A stretch of DNA of 64,000 bases from an uncultured Acetatifactor sp. (GTDB lineage: Bacteria; Bacillota; Clostridia; Lachnospirales; Lachnospiraceae), in the NCBI GenBank assembly GCA_910587755.1, contig CAJUNZ010000001.1, forward strand, positions 30,416-94,415, given 5' to 3'. Both the position numbers and the translations under genes were made by a program. This document shows positions 31,301 to 39,199 of the stretch, one piece after another (the stretch's first letter is position 1; the number at the start of each line of letters is the position of its first letter). The notes beneath the pieces are model-generated. The model was not told where the DNA came from. It saw only the letters and a program-made list of their open reading frames with translations, and did no database searches.

Positions 31301-31404
31301 TTTCCCTCCTTATATTTCCAGTCTGTCACTGGAAATTTCTGCTTCCACTGAAGCTTTTTCAATTCATCGCAGATCACATTGACCCTTTTGTCTAAAAAAT
31401 GCAT
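28306..31404 (-). CDS. GH38 alpha-mannosidase
   Basis: 1032 residues from ATG 31404, preceded by AAGGAGG with a short spacer; the in-frame extension to 31497 has no support. An N-terminal beta-domain (residues 1-230) precedes the GH38 barrel with zinc ligands in CIGHTHIDVAWWWTVEQ, the nucleophile Asp in LWLPDVFGYTGALPQ, and a further metal His. The middle three-helix bundle (NQFHDILPGSSIHQVYEV) and C-terminal beta-sandwiches are complete, matching Firmicute GH38 length. It trims alpha-linked mannose from N-glycan-type oligosaccharides, using zinc. No signal peptide. It is the first gene of the leftward glycosidase series. Confidence 0.94.
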   Translation of the reverse strand: MHFLDKRVNVICDELKKLQWKQKFPVTDWKYKEGNYIHPQDAEADSAEWKDFDSKDMHWYGPDRHYWFKAVYKVPQELDGKRMWMRVRTQINEWDDAKNPQFLLFVNGTATQGMDMNHKEVFLREKAVAGEELVLELQAYTGTLHNEFKLFVDMCEVDALVTKVFYDLWVPLSAFPRMNEDDKIRRDIENVLNETVNFIDLRTPYSEEFYSTLQQASDYIDKALYTDMAGYKDVIATCIGHTHIDVAWWWTVEQTREKTGRSFATVLKLMEEYPNYRFMSSQPQLYAFLKERYPELYARVKEMVKEKRWEPEGGMWVESDTNLTSGESLVRQFMHGKRFFKEEFGVDNRILWLPDVFGYTGALPQIMKKCGIDYFMTTKLAWNQFNKVPYDTMMWRGIDGTEVLTHLITTLGVGQPVTNFFTTYNGMLHPDAIIGGWMRYQNKDINNDILISYGYGDGGGGPTREMLETSIRMEKGVKGIPMVRQEFAGVFFDELKERVKDNRRLPVWEGELYFEYHRGTLTSMARNKRSNRKTELGLMDLELLAVLAESRIPYPVQELDDMWKLTLINQFHDILPGSSIHQVYEVTKQEYAQLKEDLDRLSGERMKSLAGEGDAVMVFNTTGRDRCDVVSLGDCQGDYLTDGEGGTYPLQQTAEGKVAFVKGIPSKGYRVLHRGSWENGQQAPACPFTLVDDHCLETPYYTVHFADNGEIDRIYDKENDREVVQPGKTLNHFCMYEDKPIYFDNWDIDIYYTEKSWSVDSLERMEWTEVGCVRAVVEITRKASKSTITQKIIFYGEQRRIEFQTHVDWKEHQTLLKVHFPVAVHTDEATFDVQFGSLTRKTHTNTSWDVARFESCGQKWMDLSEGHYGVSLMNDCKYGHSVKDSNMALTLIKSGIEPNPTTDQEEHVFTYALYPHKEGWRAAGTVAEAYKLNQPLRAELQAGESGSFSYVSVDAPNVVIETVKKAEDGKGIVVRMYESENSYTKAKVKVAGDYGKAFVCNLLEEEEQEAPVQAGEIAVTLKPYEVVTLKLV

Positions 31405-31502
31405 GCTTCCTCCTTTTCCGCCATACCCTTGAGGCGCTTTTTCGTATATGGATCTGTTTTGAAATCTTGTTCCTCTCAGCCTGCCTTTTCTTATCACGCG
31501 CT

Positions 31503-31530
31503 ATTTTATCATATCTCAAGAAATAAGCAA
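31503..31530 (-). promoter_or_regulatory. Possible promoter for GH38
   Basis: On the minus strand TTGCTT (31530-31525) and TAAAAT (31508-31503) are 16 bases apart, roughly 100 bases before the GH38 start. Plausible but not strong. Confidence 0.4.
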
Positions 31531-31588
31531 TAGGGTTTTGGAAAATAATTCTTAGTTTTTTCTCTTGCAATTTGCATAAATGAAATGG

Positions 31589-31617
31589 TTTACAAAACAT
31601 ATCGTTTTTGATAAAAT
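31589..31617 (+). promoter_or_regulatory. Sigma-A promoter for the nuclease-like gene
   Basis: TTTACA (31589-31594) and TAAAAT (31612-31617) are separated by exactly 17 bases. It points rightward toward the gene at 31760, leaving a leader of about 130 bases. Confidence 0.65.
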
Positions 31618-31638
31618 GTACAGGGATCCCGCTGTACA
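31617..31638. promoter_or_regulatory. Palindromic operator-like site TGTACAG-n8-CTGTACA
   Basis: TGTACAG at 31617-31623 is repeated in inverse as CTGTACA at 31632-31638. It begins on the last base of the -10 box and covers the expected transcription start, the usual position of a repressor site. The cognate protein is not identified; the winged-helix-like tail of the following gene makes autoregulation possible. Confidence 0.5.
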
Positions 31639-31759
31639 CTATTTCATTATATGATAAATTGACTTAAAAATTCCCTGCAGATATATGAATTTTGCATCCA
31701 CTTATTTTTACCTGTTTTTATCCATAAAGTAACCTGGGAAATTCGCGAAAGGAATCCAT

Positions 31760-32533
31760 ATGAATACAATTACAGATTCATCCCATAAACCAGACAGAAA
31801 AGCCTTTGAGGAAGCAAAACTGAAAATCCTGGGAACTCAAAGACAGCGGCTGGGCATTGGCACCCTGGCCGAGAAAACCGTACACGCAATCTTAAAAAAT
31901 TACTACGAGCCCCGGGAGGAAAAACAGGAAGTGCCCCTGGCGGGCTACGTGGCCGACATCTTTACCGGGCAGGAGGTGATTGAGATCCAGACCCGGCAGC
32001 TCTACAAGATGAAGGAAAAGCTCTCCGTGTTCCTGGCTCTGTACCCGGTGACTGTGGTCCACCCCATCCCCCGGGAAAAGTGGCTGATCTGGGTGGACCA
32101 GGACAGCGGCGCCCTGACCCCCAGGAGAAAATCCCCTCTGAAGGGCAGTCCTTATACGGCTTTCACAGAGCTCTATGGGATCAAAATGTTCCTCAATCAG
32201 AAGAATCTTCGTCTGAGGCTGGCGCTCCTGGACATAGAGGAGTACAAGCTGCAAAACGGCCAGAGAAAGGGCAGAAAGAAGGGAGCGGCCTCCTACGACC
32301 GGATCCCTTTGGAATTTGTCCAGGAAGTGACGGTGGACTCCCGGGAGGATTACCTGCAGTTCATCCCCCCGGATCTGGCGGACGAAGACTTTACCTCCAA
32401 AGACTTCGCCCAGGCAGCCCGGATAAAGATACCCCTGGCCCAGACCGTACTCCATGTGCTCTATCATGTGGGGGCCGTAGACCGGGTGGGAAAAAAGGGA
32501 CGGCTGTACCTGTACCGGGCTATGCCCCGGTAA
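31760..32533 (+). CDS. PD-(D/E)xK nuclease-like protein with C-terminal winged-helix-like segment
   Basis: 257 residues. I do not recognise a named family. Residues 34-80 have the order and spacing of a PD-(D/E)xK nuclease core: Glu38 on a helix (IGTLAEKTVHAIL), Asp66 (GYVADIF) and Glu75-Ile-Gln77 (EVIEIQTRQLYKM), a variant with Gln in place of Lys. The next helices and LYPVTVVHPIP extend the fold. The last 45 residues (DFAQAARIKIPLAQTVLHVL then VDRVGKKGRLYLYR) look like a winged helix. The gene converges on the helicase gene and overlaps its 3' end by 14 bases. Function in the neighbouring helicase/ATPase/TerB module is inferred from position only. Confidence 0.65.
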   Translation: MNTITDSSHKPDRKAFEEAKLKILGTQRQRLGIGTLAEKTVHAILKNYYEPREEKQEVPLAGYVADIFTGQEVIEIQTRQLYKMKEKLSVFLALYPVTVVHPIPREKWLIWVDQDSGALTPRRKSPLKGSPYTAFTELYGIKMFLNQKNLRLRLALLDIEEYKLQNGQRKGRKKGAASYDRIPLEFVQEVTVDSREDYLQFIPPDLADEDFTSKDFAQAARIKIPLAQTVLHVLYHVGAVDRVGKKGRLYLYRAMPR

Positions 32534-34727
32534 TATCCTCTTTTAGTCCCTCAAAATCCAGATAATCTTCGATAAACCGCTTCCGCAGCAGCCCAGGTGG
32601 AAGGAACTCATTGTACTTTCCCCGCAGCTGGATATCCTTCGGCAGGGGCAGGGCGTACAGATCCGGCTCAGAGACCAGGATATCCTGGATAATGGCCAAA
32701 AGCTCCTGCCCGCTGCCCTCAAAGACCACTTCCAGATACACACTGGTGATCCAGGGCAGTCTGTTCTTGATCTTTCTCTGAAGCAGAAGGTAGTGAAGGG
32801 TTATCAGCTGTCTTGTGCCCACCCAGGGAAACACGGCATATTTTTTCTCCGACAGGGCAGTGACCATGGTATCCAGAATTCCCGTGTTTCCGGCAATGTA
32901 GCGTATCTCGGTAAGCCGCTCCTGGCACCTTGGGCTTAAGTACGGACAGGAATCCCCTCCCCTCATAACGCTTCTGATCTTGCGCACCAGCACCGTGTGA
33001 AACTCCACGTCAAAGTCCACATCCCAGTCCACCAGGGAGATACCTGGAACGGGCTTCACAAAGATCACCTTGGATTTCTCGTTGATATCCACCGTCTCCC
33101 AGGCCATACCCGCCAGGGCAAATCTCACCCCCACCTTGTAGGCCTTGTCCACCGTGCCGATGGTGCGGTTCTCATCCTTCACCAGAAAATACTCCGGCGC
33201 CAGAAAGACCGTGAGAAATTTGTGGCTGTTGACCACCTTTTCCCCCTCCCGGCCCACCATCAGACCACCCCGCTCTGTGCGCTCCAGCTGCTCCGTCTCC
33301 ACCAGGTGGCGAAGGAGCGTCCTGTAATCTTCCTGGGTGATATCCCTGAAACTCCCCAGGGTGAGCACTGTCTGGGCCAGGGCTCCCGGGGACATCTCCC
33401 CGTTTCCCTTCAGGCAGCTCATGGTCTGGTGGTACAGAAGGTTATAGGCATGGCGCAGGGGCGGTATGGGTTCCAGCCAGCGGTCCCGCAGGTAGAGCTC
33501 CACAATGGCGATGGTCCGGATAAACTCCCAGTTGATGGGTCCCAGAATGTCCGAGGAGTTGATTTTAATGCACTCCACAAAAGTAAAGAGAATCTGGGGG
33601 ACCTGCCCCTGTCTGCCGCAGCGGCCCAGGCGCTGGGCAAAACTGGACACATTCAGGGGCGCCCCCACCTGCACCACCTGGTCCAGGGATCCTATGTCAA
33701 TGCCCAGCTCCAGGGTAACGGTGGCCCCGGTGACAATCTTCTCCTCCGCAGACTTCATCTCATCCTCGGTGTTCTCTCTCAGCAGCGCCGACACATTCCC
33801 ATGGTGAACCCGGTACACGTCGGGAGCCTTGCACTTTCTGGCAATCTCCCTTAAGTTGGCCATCACAAGCTCAATCTCCTCCCGGCTGTTGGCAAAGATA
33901 ATGGTCTTTTTGTCCAGGGTACTCTGAAAGAGGTAATTATAGTGTTCCCTGTCCCCTATGTCGCCTCCGGAGTCCGCATGGACCACATTTTGGGTGCCGT
34001 CCCGCTCCACAAAATCCCGCTTGTCCGCATAGTTTACAAATCTTTCTATGTGCAGCCGGACCCGCTTCTTTCCCTCGTCCCCCACAGGGGCCGCACAGTT
34101 TCTGCCGGTGCCGGTGTTCAGCCAGTTCCAGGCCAGGGACATATCCCCCAGGGTGGCGGAGAGACCGATCCTTCGGGGCACCACCCCTGTAAGGCGCTGG
34201 AGCCGCTCCAGAACACAGAGCAGCTGCAGCCCCCTTACATCCCGCATAAAATAGTGTACCTCGTCAATGATTACAAAGCGCAGATCCGAGAACATGTTCA
34301 TGCATGCTCCCCTTTTGTTTGTCACCAGGCTCTCCAGGGACTCCGGCGTAATCTGCAGAATGCCCTGGGGCTGTTTCATCAGCTTGTTCTTCTGGGTGGC
34401 GGAGGCGTCCCCGTGCCATTTGGTCACAGGAATGCCCGAGTCCGCCAGCAGCAGATCCAGACGTTTGAACTGGTCATTGATCAGGGCTTTCAGAGGGGAG
34501 ATATACACCACTCCCACAGAGGCGGAAGGCCTCTCATAGAGCTGGGTGAGCACAGGAAGAAAAGCAGCCTCCGTCTTCCCGGAGGCTGTGCCCGAAGACA
34601 GAAGCAGATTATCGTCGCTGTCAAAGATCACCTCGCAGGCCGCCACCTGGCTGCCCCGCAGTTCCTCCCACCCGCTTCTGTAGATAAAATCCTGAATAAA
34701 AGGCGCCAGCCTCTCGAATACATCCAT
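32520..34727 (-). CDS. Lhr-like DEVH-box superfamily 2 helicase
   Basis: 735 residues from ATG 34727, preceded by GGGGAGG; an upstream extension to 34922 overlaps the ATPase gene and has no family similarity. Helicase motifs in order: Walker A GTASGKT (46-52), FVIIDEVHYF (motif II, DEVH), GLSATLGD (motif III), IIFANSREEIELV (motif IV) and SFAQRLGRCGRQG (motif VI). The C-terminal 300 residues are Lhr-like. It pairs with the ATPase upstream (55-base gap), as do helicase and BrxD in BREX-type loci. ATP-driven translocation on DNA or RNA is the expected activity; a defence role is an inference. Confidence 0.87.
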   Translation of the reverse strand: MDVFERLAPFIQDFIYRSGWEELRGSQVAACEVIFDSDDNLLLSSGTASGKTEAAFLPVLTQLYERPSASVGVVYISPLKALINDQFKRLDLLLADSGIPVTKWHGDASATQKNKLMKQPQGILQITPESLESLVTNKRGACMNMFSDLRFVIIDEVHYFMRDVRGLQLLCVLERLQRLTGVVPRRIGLSATLGDMSLAWNWLNTGTGRNCAAPVGDEGKKRVRLHIERFVNYADKRDFVERDGTQNVVHADSGGDIGDREHYNYLFQSTLDKKTIIFANSREEIELVMANLREIARKCKAPDVYRVHHGNVSALLRENTEDEMKSAEEKIVTGATVTLELGIDIGSLDQVVQVGAPLNVSSFAQRLGRCGRQGQVPQILFTFVECIKINSSDILGPINWEFIRTIAIVELYLRDRWLEPIPPLRHAYNLLYHQTMSCLKGNGEMSPGALAQTVLTLGSFRDITQEDYRTLLRHLVETEQLERTERGGLMVGREGEKVVNSHKFLTVFLAPEYFLVKDENRTIGTVDKAYKVGVRFALAGMAWETVDINEKSKVIFVKPVPGISLVDWDVDFDVEFHTVLVRKIRSVMRGGDSCPYLSPRCQERLTEIRYIAGNTGILDTMVTALSEKKYAVFPWVGTRQLITLHYLLLQRKIKNRLPWITSVYLEVVFEGSGQELLAIIQDILVSEPDLYALPLPKDIQLRGKYNEFLPPGLLRKRFIEDYLDFEGLKEDITGA

Positions 34728-34782
34728 ACCCGCATCCTCCCCGGAGAACCCTGCCCAAACCCTGTCTCTGATCCCAAAAATA

Positions 34783-36102
34783 TTACAGTTCAAATTCCTT
34801 AAATTCCCCGCTGACTTCCTCCTGGTTCTCCAGTCCGCCCCTGGCCAGCTGGAAACTGTTTCCTCCCAGCACCTCCGCTGGACTCTGGCCGGGATTCTGG
34901 TACAGGATATTGGCCAGCTCAATAAAATCCCTTATAATCTCCCTGGGAGTAATATGGGTCTGAGCCCCCACACGGTTGTATTCCACTGTCAGAAAATAGA
35001 CCAGATCCTCATGGGTAAGGGAAGGGGTATAGCCGTAGAGCTGCCCGTGGATGTCCTTCAGTTTTTCCACCAGAATATACATCTCCTCCTGGGTGAGCAT
35101 CTGCAGCCGGATAATGGGGGCTGTCATGTCCTTCCGATCCTCCGTGGCAAAATGTCCTTCCGCCAGCCGGGACCGCAGGGCCTCATAGCTGAACAGGCCC
35201 TTGTACTTGTCCTCCACACACTGGGGCGTGCCCCCCATGAGAAATCCAATGTATCTGGCCTTCCCCTGAAGCACGTCATTGTACATGGTGAGGATCTTCT
35301 CGTAGTTGTTGGCCCTGGTGATGGAATTGGGAATCTTGTACAGATTCACCAGCTCATCTATCAGCACCAGCAGTCCTCTGTACCCGGCTCCCACCAGGAA
35401 CACCGCAAAGAGCTTCAGAAAATCATACCAGGTCTCGTCGTTGACAATGAAATTGATCCCCAGATCCCCACGGGCCTCCTTCCGGGAAGGATACTCCCCC
35501 CGGAACCACCGGAGCACATTGCTCTTCAGGGCGGCGTTGTCCTCCCTGTAGGCTTTCCAGTACAGAACCACCGCTCTGGCGAACTCAAACCCGTTCACCA
35601 TGCCCTCCAGGGAACCTGCCACAGCGTAGATCTGCCGCTCCACCAGGGCCTCAAACTCCTCCCCCTCCACATTCTGCTCCGCTTTCACAGAGGCCTGTAT
35701 CCCGGAGATCCACTTCTCCAGAATCAGAGGAAGGGCTCCCCCGTCGGGCTTTGCCTTGGTGGACAGGTTCTGAATCAGCTCCTTGTAAGTGGCAAGCCCC
35801 TGGCCCTTGGTGCCGGCAAACCTGCGCTCCGGGGACAGATCCCCGTCCACCACCGCAAATCCCCTGGCGGCAGCGTAATTCCGGATGGTCTGCAGCAGAA
35901 AACTCTTGCCGCTGCCGTACTTTCCCACAATAAACCGGAAGGAAGCCCCTCCCTCCTGGATCATCTCAATGTCATGAAGGATGGCGTTGATCTCCTGGGT
36001 ACGCCCCACGGTGATATACTCCAGCCCCGCCCGGGGCACCACACCGCCCTTCAGTGAATTTATCAGAATATTCGCTATTCTCGTCGGTACCTGCCTGGTC
36101 AT
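34783..36102 (-). CDS. BrxD-like P-loop ATPase (DUF2791 type)
   Basis: 439 residues. Walker A GKYGSGKS at 60-67, Walker B LLVLIDE at 244-250 followed by LVNLYKIPNS. Other family phrases are AAARGFAVVDGDLSPERRF and IGFLMGGTPQCVEDKYKGLFSYEALRSRL. This is the architecture of DUF2791/BrxD-type ATP-binding proteins, which travel with Lhr-like helicases in BREX and related loci. Its start overlaps the end of the TerB-domain gene by four bases (ATGA), so the two are translationally coupled. It may load or control the helicase. Confidence 0.82.
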   Translation of the reverse strand: MTRQVPTRIANILINSLKGGVVPRAGLEYITVGRTQEINAILHDIEMIQEGGASFRFIVGKYGSGKSFLLQTIRNYAAARGFAVVDGDLSPERRFAGTKGQGLATYKELIQNLSTKAKPDGGALPLILEKWISGIQASVKAEQNVEGEEFEALVERQIYAVAGSLEGMVNGFEFARAVVLYWKAYREDNAALKSNVLRWFRGEYPSRKEARGDLGINFIVNDETWYDFLKLFAVFLVGAGYRGLLVLIDELVNLYKIPNSITRANNYEKILTMYNDVLQGKARYIGFLMGGTPQCVEDKYKGLFSYEALRSRLAEGHFATEDRKDMTAPIIRLQMLTQEEMYILVEKLKDIHGQLYGYTPSLTHEDLVYFLTVEYNRVGAQTHITPREIIRDFIELANILYQNPGQSPAEVLGGNSFQLARGGLENQEEVSGEFKEFEL

Positions 36103-37922
36103 GTGCCCTCCAACATTCTCTCTACTTGATCCCTATAGTCCTCATACAATGCAAATTCTTCATCCAGAATACCGTCCCCTGTGAGATCCATGGCCTTCTC
36201 ATTGATCCCTTCCGCCAGAACCTCCACCATCACGCCCTTGAGGTCGGAGAAAGCTTTCAGATCCCCGGACGCAAGGATGACTCCCAGAGCCTCCCGCTCC
36301 ACACAGGTCAAAGCCGCCCCAAGCTCTCCCCAGGGATCCCCCTCCGGGGAAGAGAAAATTCCCATCTGGGCAGAGGCTTCTTCCCCTCCCAGAGACCTTT
36401 CCGGCATCTCTATCTGTCCCGATAAAATCCCGGCCTCCCCTGGCTGAATCCCTCCTGAGGAAACCGCCGTTCCGGCCTCCCCTGGCTGAATCCCTCCTGA
36501 GGAAACCGCCGTTCCGGCCCCTCCTGGCTGAATCCCTCCTGAGGAAACCGCCGTTCCGGCCTCTCCTGGATGAATCCCCTCTGAGGAAACCGCCGTTCCG
36601 GCTTCTCCCCGCAGAATCCCCTCCCAGGGATCCTCCTCCGGCACGGTAAGTTTTTCCTGGGTGAACAGAGCTTCCCGGCGTATCTTCTCCAGGACCCCCT
36701 CCTCCACCTGCACCACCGTTCTGGTGGACTCCCTGTAGAAATCCTCCACAGCCCCGGTAATCAGCTCCTCCAGAGAGATCCCTGCCTCCTTCAGCTCTTT
36801 TTCCAGAGCAGGGCCCAGCATGTCCTGTCCCCCGGAGAGCTTATTTCTGTATTTTACTGCTTTCCGCAGAAGAGCCTCCATCTGCTTCATGCAGTACCCC
36901 ATAAGCCGCTTCCCGCTCTCCATGGTGAACACCGTGCTCTGATTCCACAGACCGCCGCTGCAGGTATAAATCTCTTTCTTCGAGATAACGATTCTTTTAT
37001 CTTCTTCACACCGATCAGAATAAAAAAGTGCCTCCTGGAAAGGTATCCACCGGCTTCTGCTCTTGGCAGGCCGGAAGATCAGATCCTCCAGGGGGCCGTA
37101 TTTGGCCCGAAATTCCTCCTCAAGCCTCTCCATCATATACGAAAAACAGTCCCTTATCAGCTTTTCGCTTTTTTCATCCTGCTTATAGAAAACCGACTTC
37201 CGAAGATCGTACTTTGAAAGGGAACAGAGCAGGGCAAACCTGTCCTCCATCACTTCCAGATCCGGGTAAAACTCTCTCAGCTGATTTTCCTCCACAAACT
37301 CCTGGAAGGAATGGGGCAAATCATAATAGATATGGTAATCCTTTAGCCACTTTACCACATATTTATCAACGGTAACGTCAAACATCCGGAAAGCCTCCCA
37401 GAAGGACAGTATCTGTTCCAGTCCTTCCAGGGGTGTTTCCACCCCGATATTGTTCAGCAGCTCATAGAGATACACAAAGGCGTATGATGTGGAAGTGCCT
37501 GAGATAAACCCATTCCTGATCCTGGTTCTCCAGGTGAAGTAAGTTCTCAGCTGGTCGTATCCCATGGTATGATAGTCAGGGTAATAGGAGGAGTATGGAA
37601 CACTTTTATCGTACTCATCCTCAAAATCAGCCATAAACTGTCCCTGCAGGTAAAAGACTTTGGAATTTTCCTGACGGACTCTTCCGTCGTAGAAACTGTT
37701 CCCCCTTGCCCCCAGGGATCGGTTCTCCCTGCCGATCTCCCGCATCCGGTAGAACCGATCCCGCACAGGGTCCGTCGGAGCCTTCTCCACCTTTCTGGAT
37801 TTTGGAACAAACTTTCCCACCCCCGGCATGGGACAGGCGTCATACTCTATCTCATAGAATACATCCTCAAGCTGCTTCTTTGTCTCCGCCATAACCTTTG
37901 CCATTAACTTCTCAAACTCCAC
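36099..37922 (-). CDS. TerB_N/TerB_C-like domain protein with repeat linker
   Basis: 607 residues. Residues 85-430 match the TerB-N style: VFYLQGQFMADFEDEYD, YYPDYHTMGYDQLRTYFTWRTRIRNG, FVYLYELLNNIGV and the KYDLRKSVFYK region. The C-terminal 70 residues (ILASGDLKAFSDLKGVMVEVLAEGINEKAMDL) fit TerB-C. Between them, about residues 440-505, is a tandem 14-residue repeat. TerB-N/TerB-C proteins have been linked computationally to helicases and ATPases in stress- or defence-type DNA-processing systems. The gene follows the antiporter by 21 bases and overlaps the ATPase gene by four, so it heads the three-gene module. Molecular function is unknown. Confidence 0.8.
   Translation of the reverse strand: MEFEKLMAKVMAETKKQLEDVFYEIEYDACPMPGVGKFVPKSRKVEKAPTDPVRDRFYRMREIGRENRSLGARGNSFYDGRVRQENSKVFYLQGQFMADFEDEYDKSVPYSSYYPDYHTMGYDQLRTYFTWRTRIRNGFISGTSTSYAFVYLYELLNNIGVETPLEGLEQILSFWEAFRMFDVTVDKYVVKWLKDYHIYYDLPHSFQEFVEENQLREFYPDLEVMEDRFALLCSLSKYDLRKSVFYKQDEKSEKLIRDCFSYMMERLEEEFRAKYGPLEDLIFRPAKSRSRWIPFQEALFYSDRCEEDKRIVISKKEIYTCSGGLWNQSTVFTMESGKRLMGYCMKQMEALLRKAVKYRNKLSGGQDMLGPALEKELKEAGISLEELITGAVEDFYRESTRTVVQVEEGVLEKIRREALFTQEKLTVPEEDPWEGILRGEAGTAVSSEGIHPGEAGTAVSSGGIQPGGAGTAVSSGGIQPGEAGTAVSSGGIQPGEAGILSGQIEMPERSLGGEEASAQMGIFSSPEGDPWGELGAALTCVEREALGVILASGDLKAFSDLKGVMVEVLAEGINEKAMDLTGDGILDEEFALYEDYRDQVERMLEGT
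36441..36608 (-). repeat. Four 42-bp tandem repeats in the TerB-like gene
   Basis: Units begin at about 36441, 36483, 36525 and 36567, exactly 42 bases apart, with few differences. Each encodes 14 residues of the type GGIQPGEAGTAVSS. Flanking half-units are more decayed. Copy number is likely to vary between strains without breaking the frame. Confidence 0.9.
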
Positions 37923-37943
37923 ATCACACCTCGATTCTCAAGC

Positions 37944-39137
37944 TCAGGAGGCTGCGGCTGCCTCCGGTTCCTTATCCCTGGCATAGAGAAGCTTCAGGAT
38001 AATGGGTGTGGAGATGCTGGAGACGATGATCAGCAGAATCACCGAAGTAAAATACACCGGGGTGAGCAGTCCCACGGAAAGACCCTTCTGGGCCACGATC
38101 AGGGCCACTTCCCCCCTGGTCATCATTCCCACCCCTATCTTCAGACAGTCCATTCCCCGGAACCTGCACAGCTTTGCCATCAGACCGCAGCCGATAATCT
38201 TGCACAGAAGGGCTACCAGTACAAACCCTGCGGAAAAAAGCAGGATGCCCCCGTCCACATTTTCTATATTGGTCTTCAACCCTATGCTGGCAAAGAACAC
38301 CGGGCCGAAGATCATGTACGAGCTCACCTCCATCTTCTCCTCGATATAGTTGGAGTCCTTGATGGAGCAGAGCACAATGCCGGCCACATAGGCGCCGGTT
38401 ATGTCCGCAATGCCAAAGAACTTCTCCGCCGCATAGGCGAAGAAAAAGCACAGAGCCAGGCTGATAATGGGAATCCTCCTGGTGTGGGGGTAACGGGCGT
38501 CAATCTTCTTAAAAATCCTGTATAGAATCATCCCCACCACTAAAGCCAGCACAAAGAACAGCACCGTGGACATAATCACGCTCCCGGAGTTGGATTCCGG
38601 GTTCTTAAATCCTACCACAAAGGTCAGCACGATAATGCCGATCACATCGTCAATGATGGCGGCGCTCAGGATGGTGGTTCCCACCTTCCCTTTCAGCTTT
38701 CCCATCTCTTTCAAGGACTGCACCGTGATGCTGACGCTGGTGGCAGTCATAATCGCGCCGATAAACACGGCCATGTAAAATTTCTCAGAGCCCCAAGGTG
38801 CAAAGCCGTAAAATCCCATGTAAAACAGAGCGCCGCCCACCAGGGGGATAAACACTCCCGCACAGGCGATAAGAAAAGCCACCGGGCCGGTCTTCAGCAG
38901 TTCCTTGATATCCGTCTCCAGCCCCGCCGAAAACATCAAAAGAACCACTCCCACTTCCGCCATCTCCATCAGAAAATCCGTCTGTTCCACCAGTCCCAGG
39001 ATACTGGGCCCGATCAGCAGTCCTGCAATGATCTCTCCCACCACCTGGGGCGCCTTGCATTTTCTGGCCAGAATGCCGAAAAACTTGGCAAATATGATTA
39101 TAATGGCCAGATCCTTGAATACACTGTATGCTTCCAT
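37944..39137 (-). CDS. CPA2-type cation:proton antiporter
   Basis: 397 residues with about 12 membrane helices. Family features include QVVGEIIAGLLIGPSILGLV, MAEVGVVLLMFSAGLETD, AAIIDDVIGIIVL (the ion-binding Asp-Asp) and MMTRGEVALIVAQKG. It exchanges Na+ or K+ for protons across the membrane. There is no C-terminal TrkA/RCK domain, unlike Kef systems. It lies 62 bases after gyrA and 21 bases before the TerB-like gene; whether it belongs functionally to that module or is simply read with it is open. Confidence 0.9.
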   Translation of the reverse strand: MEAYSVFKDLAIIIIFAKFFGILARKCKAPQVVGEIIAGLLIGPSILGLVEQTDFLMEMAEVGVVLLMFSAGLETDIKELLKTGPVAFLIACAGVFIPLVGGALFYMGFYGFAPWGSEKFYMAVFIGAIMTATSVSITVQSLKEMGKLKGKVGTTILSAAIIDDVIGIIVLTFVVGFKNPESNSGSVIMSTVLFFVLALVVGMILYRIFKKIDARYPHTRRIPIISLALCFFFAYAAEKFFGIADITGAYVAGIVLCSIKDSNYIEEKMEVSSYMIFGPVFFASIGLKTNIENVDGGILLFSAGFVLVALLCKIIGCGLMAKLCRFRGMDCLKIGVGMMTRGEVALIVAQKGLSVGLLTPVYFTSVILLIIVSSISTPIILKLLYARDKEPEAAAAS

Positions 39138-39199
39138 GTCTTTTCACTTCTCCCCGTCATTCCTGGATGTATCGCATATAATATGCCTTTGATAAATAT

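Noticed and set aside
36441..36608. CRISPR array
   Set aside because: The 42-base units are adjacent without unique spacers and are in frame within a protein gene.
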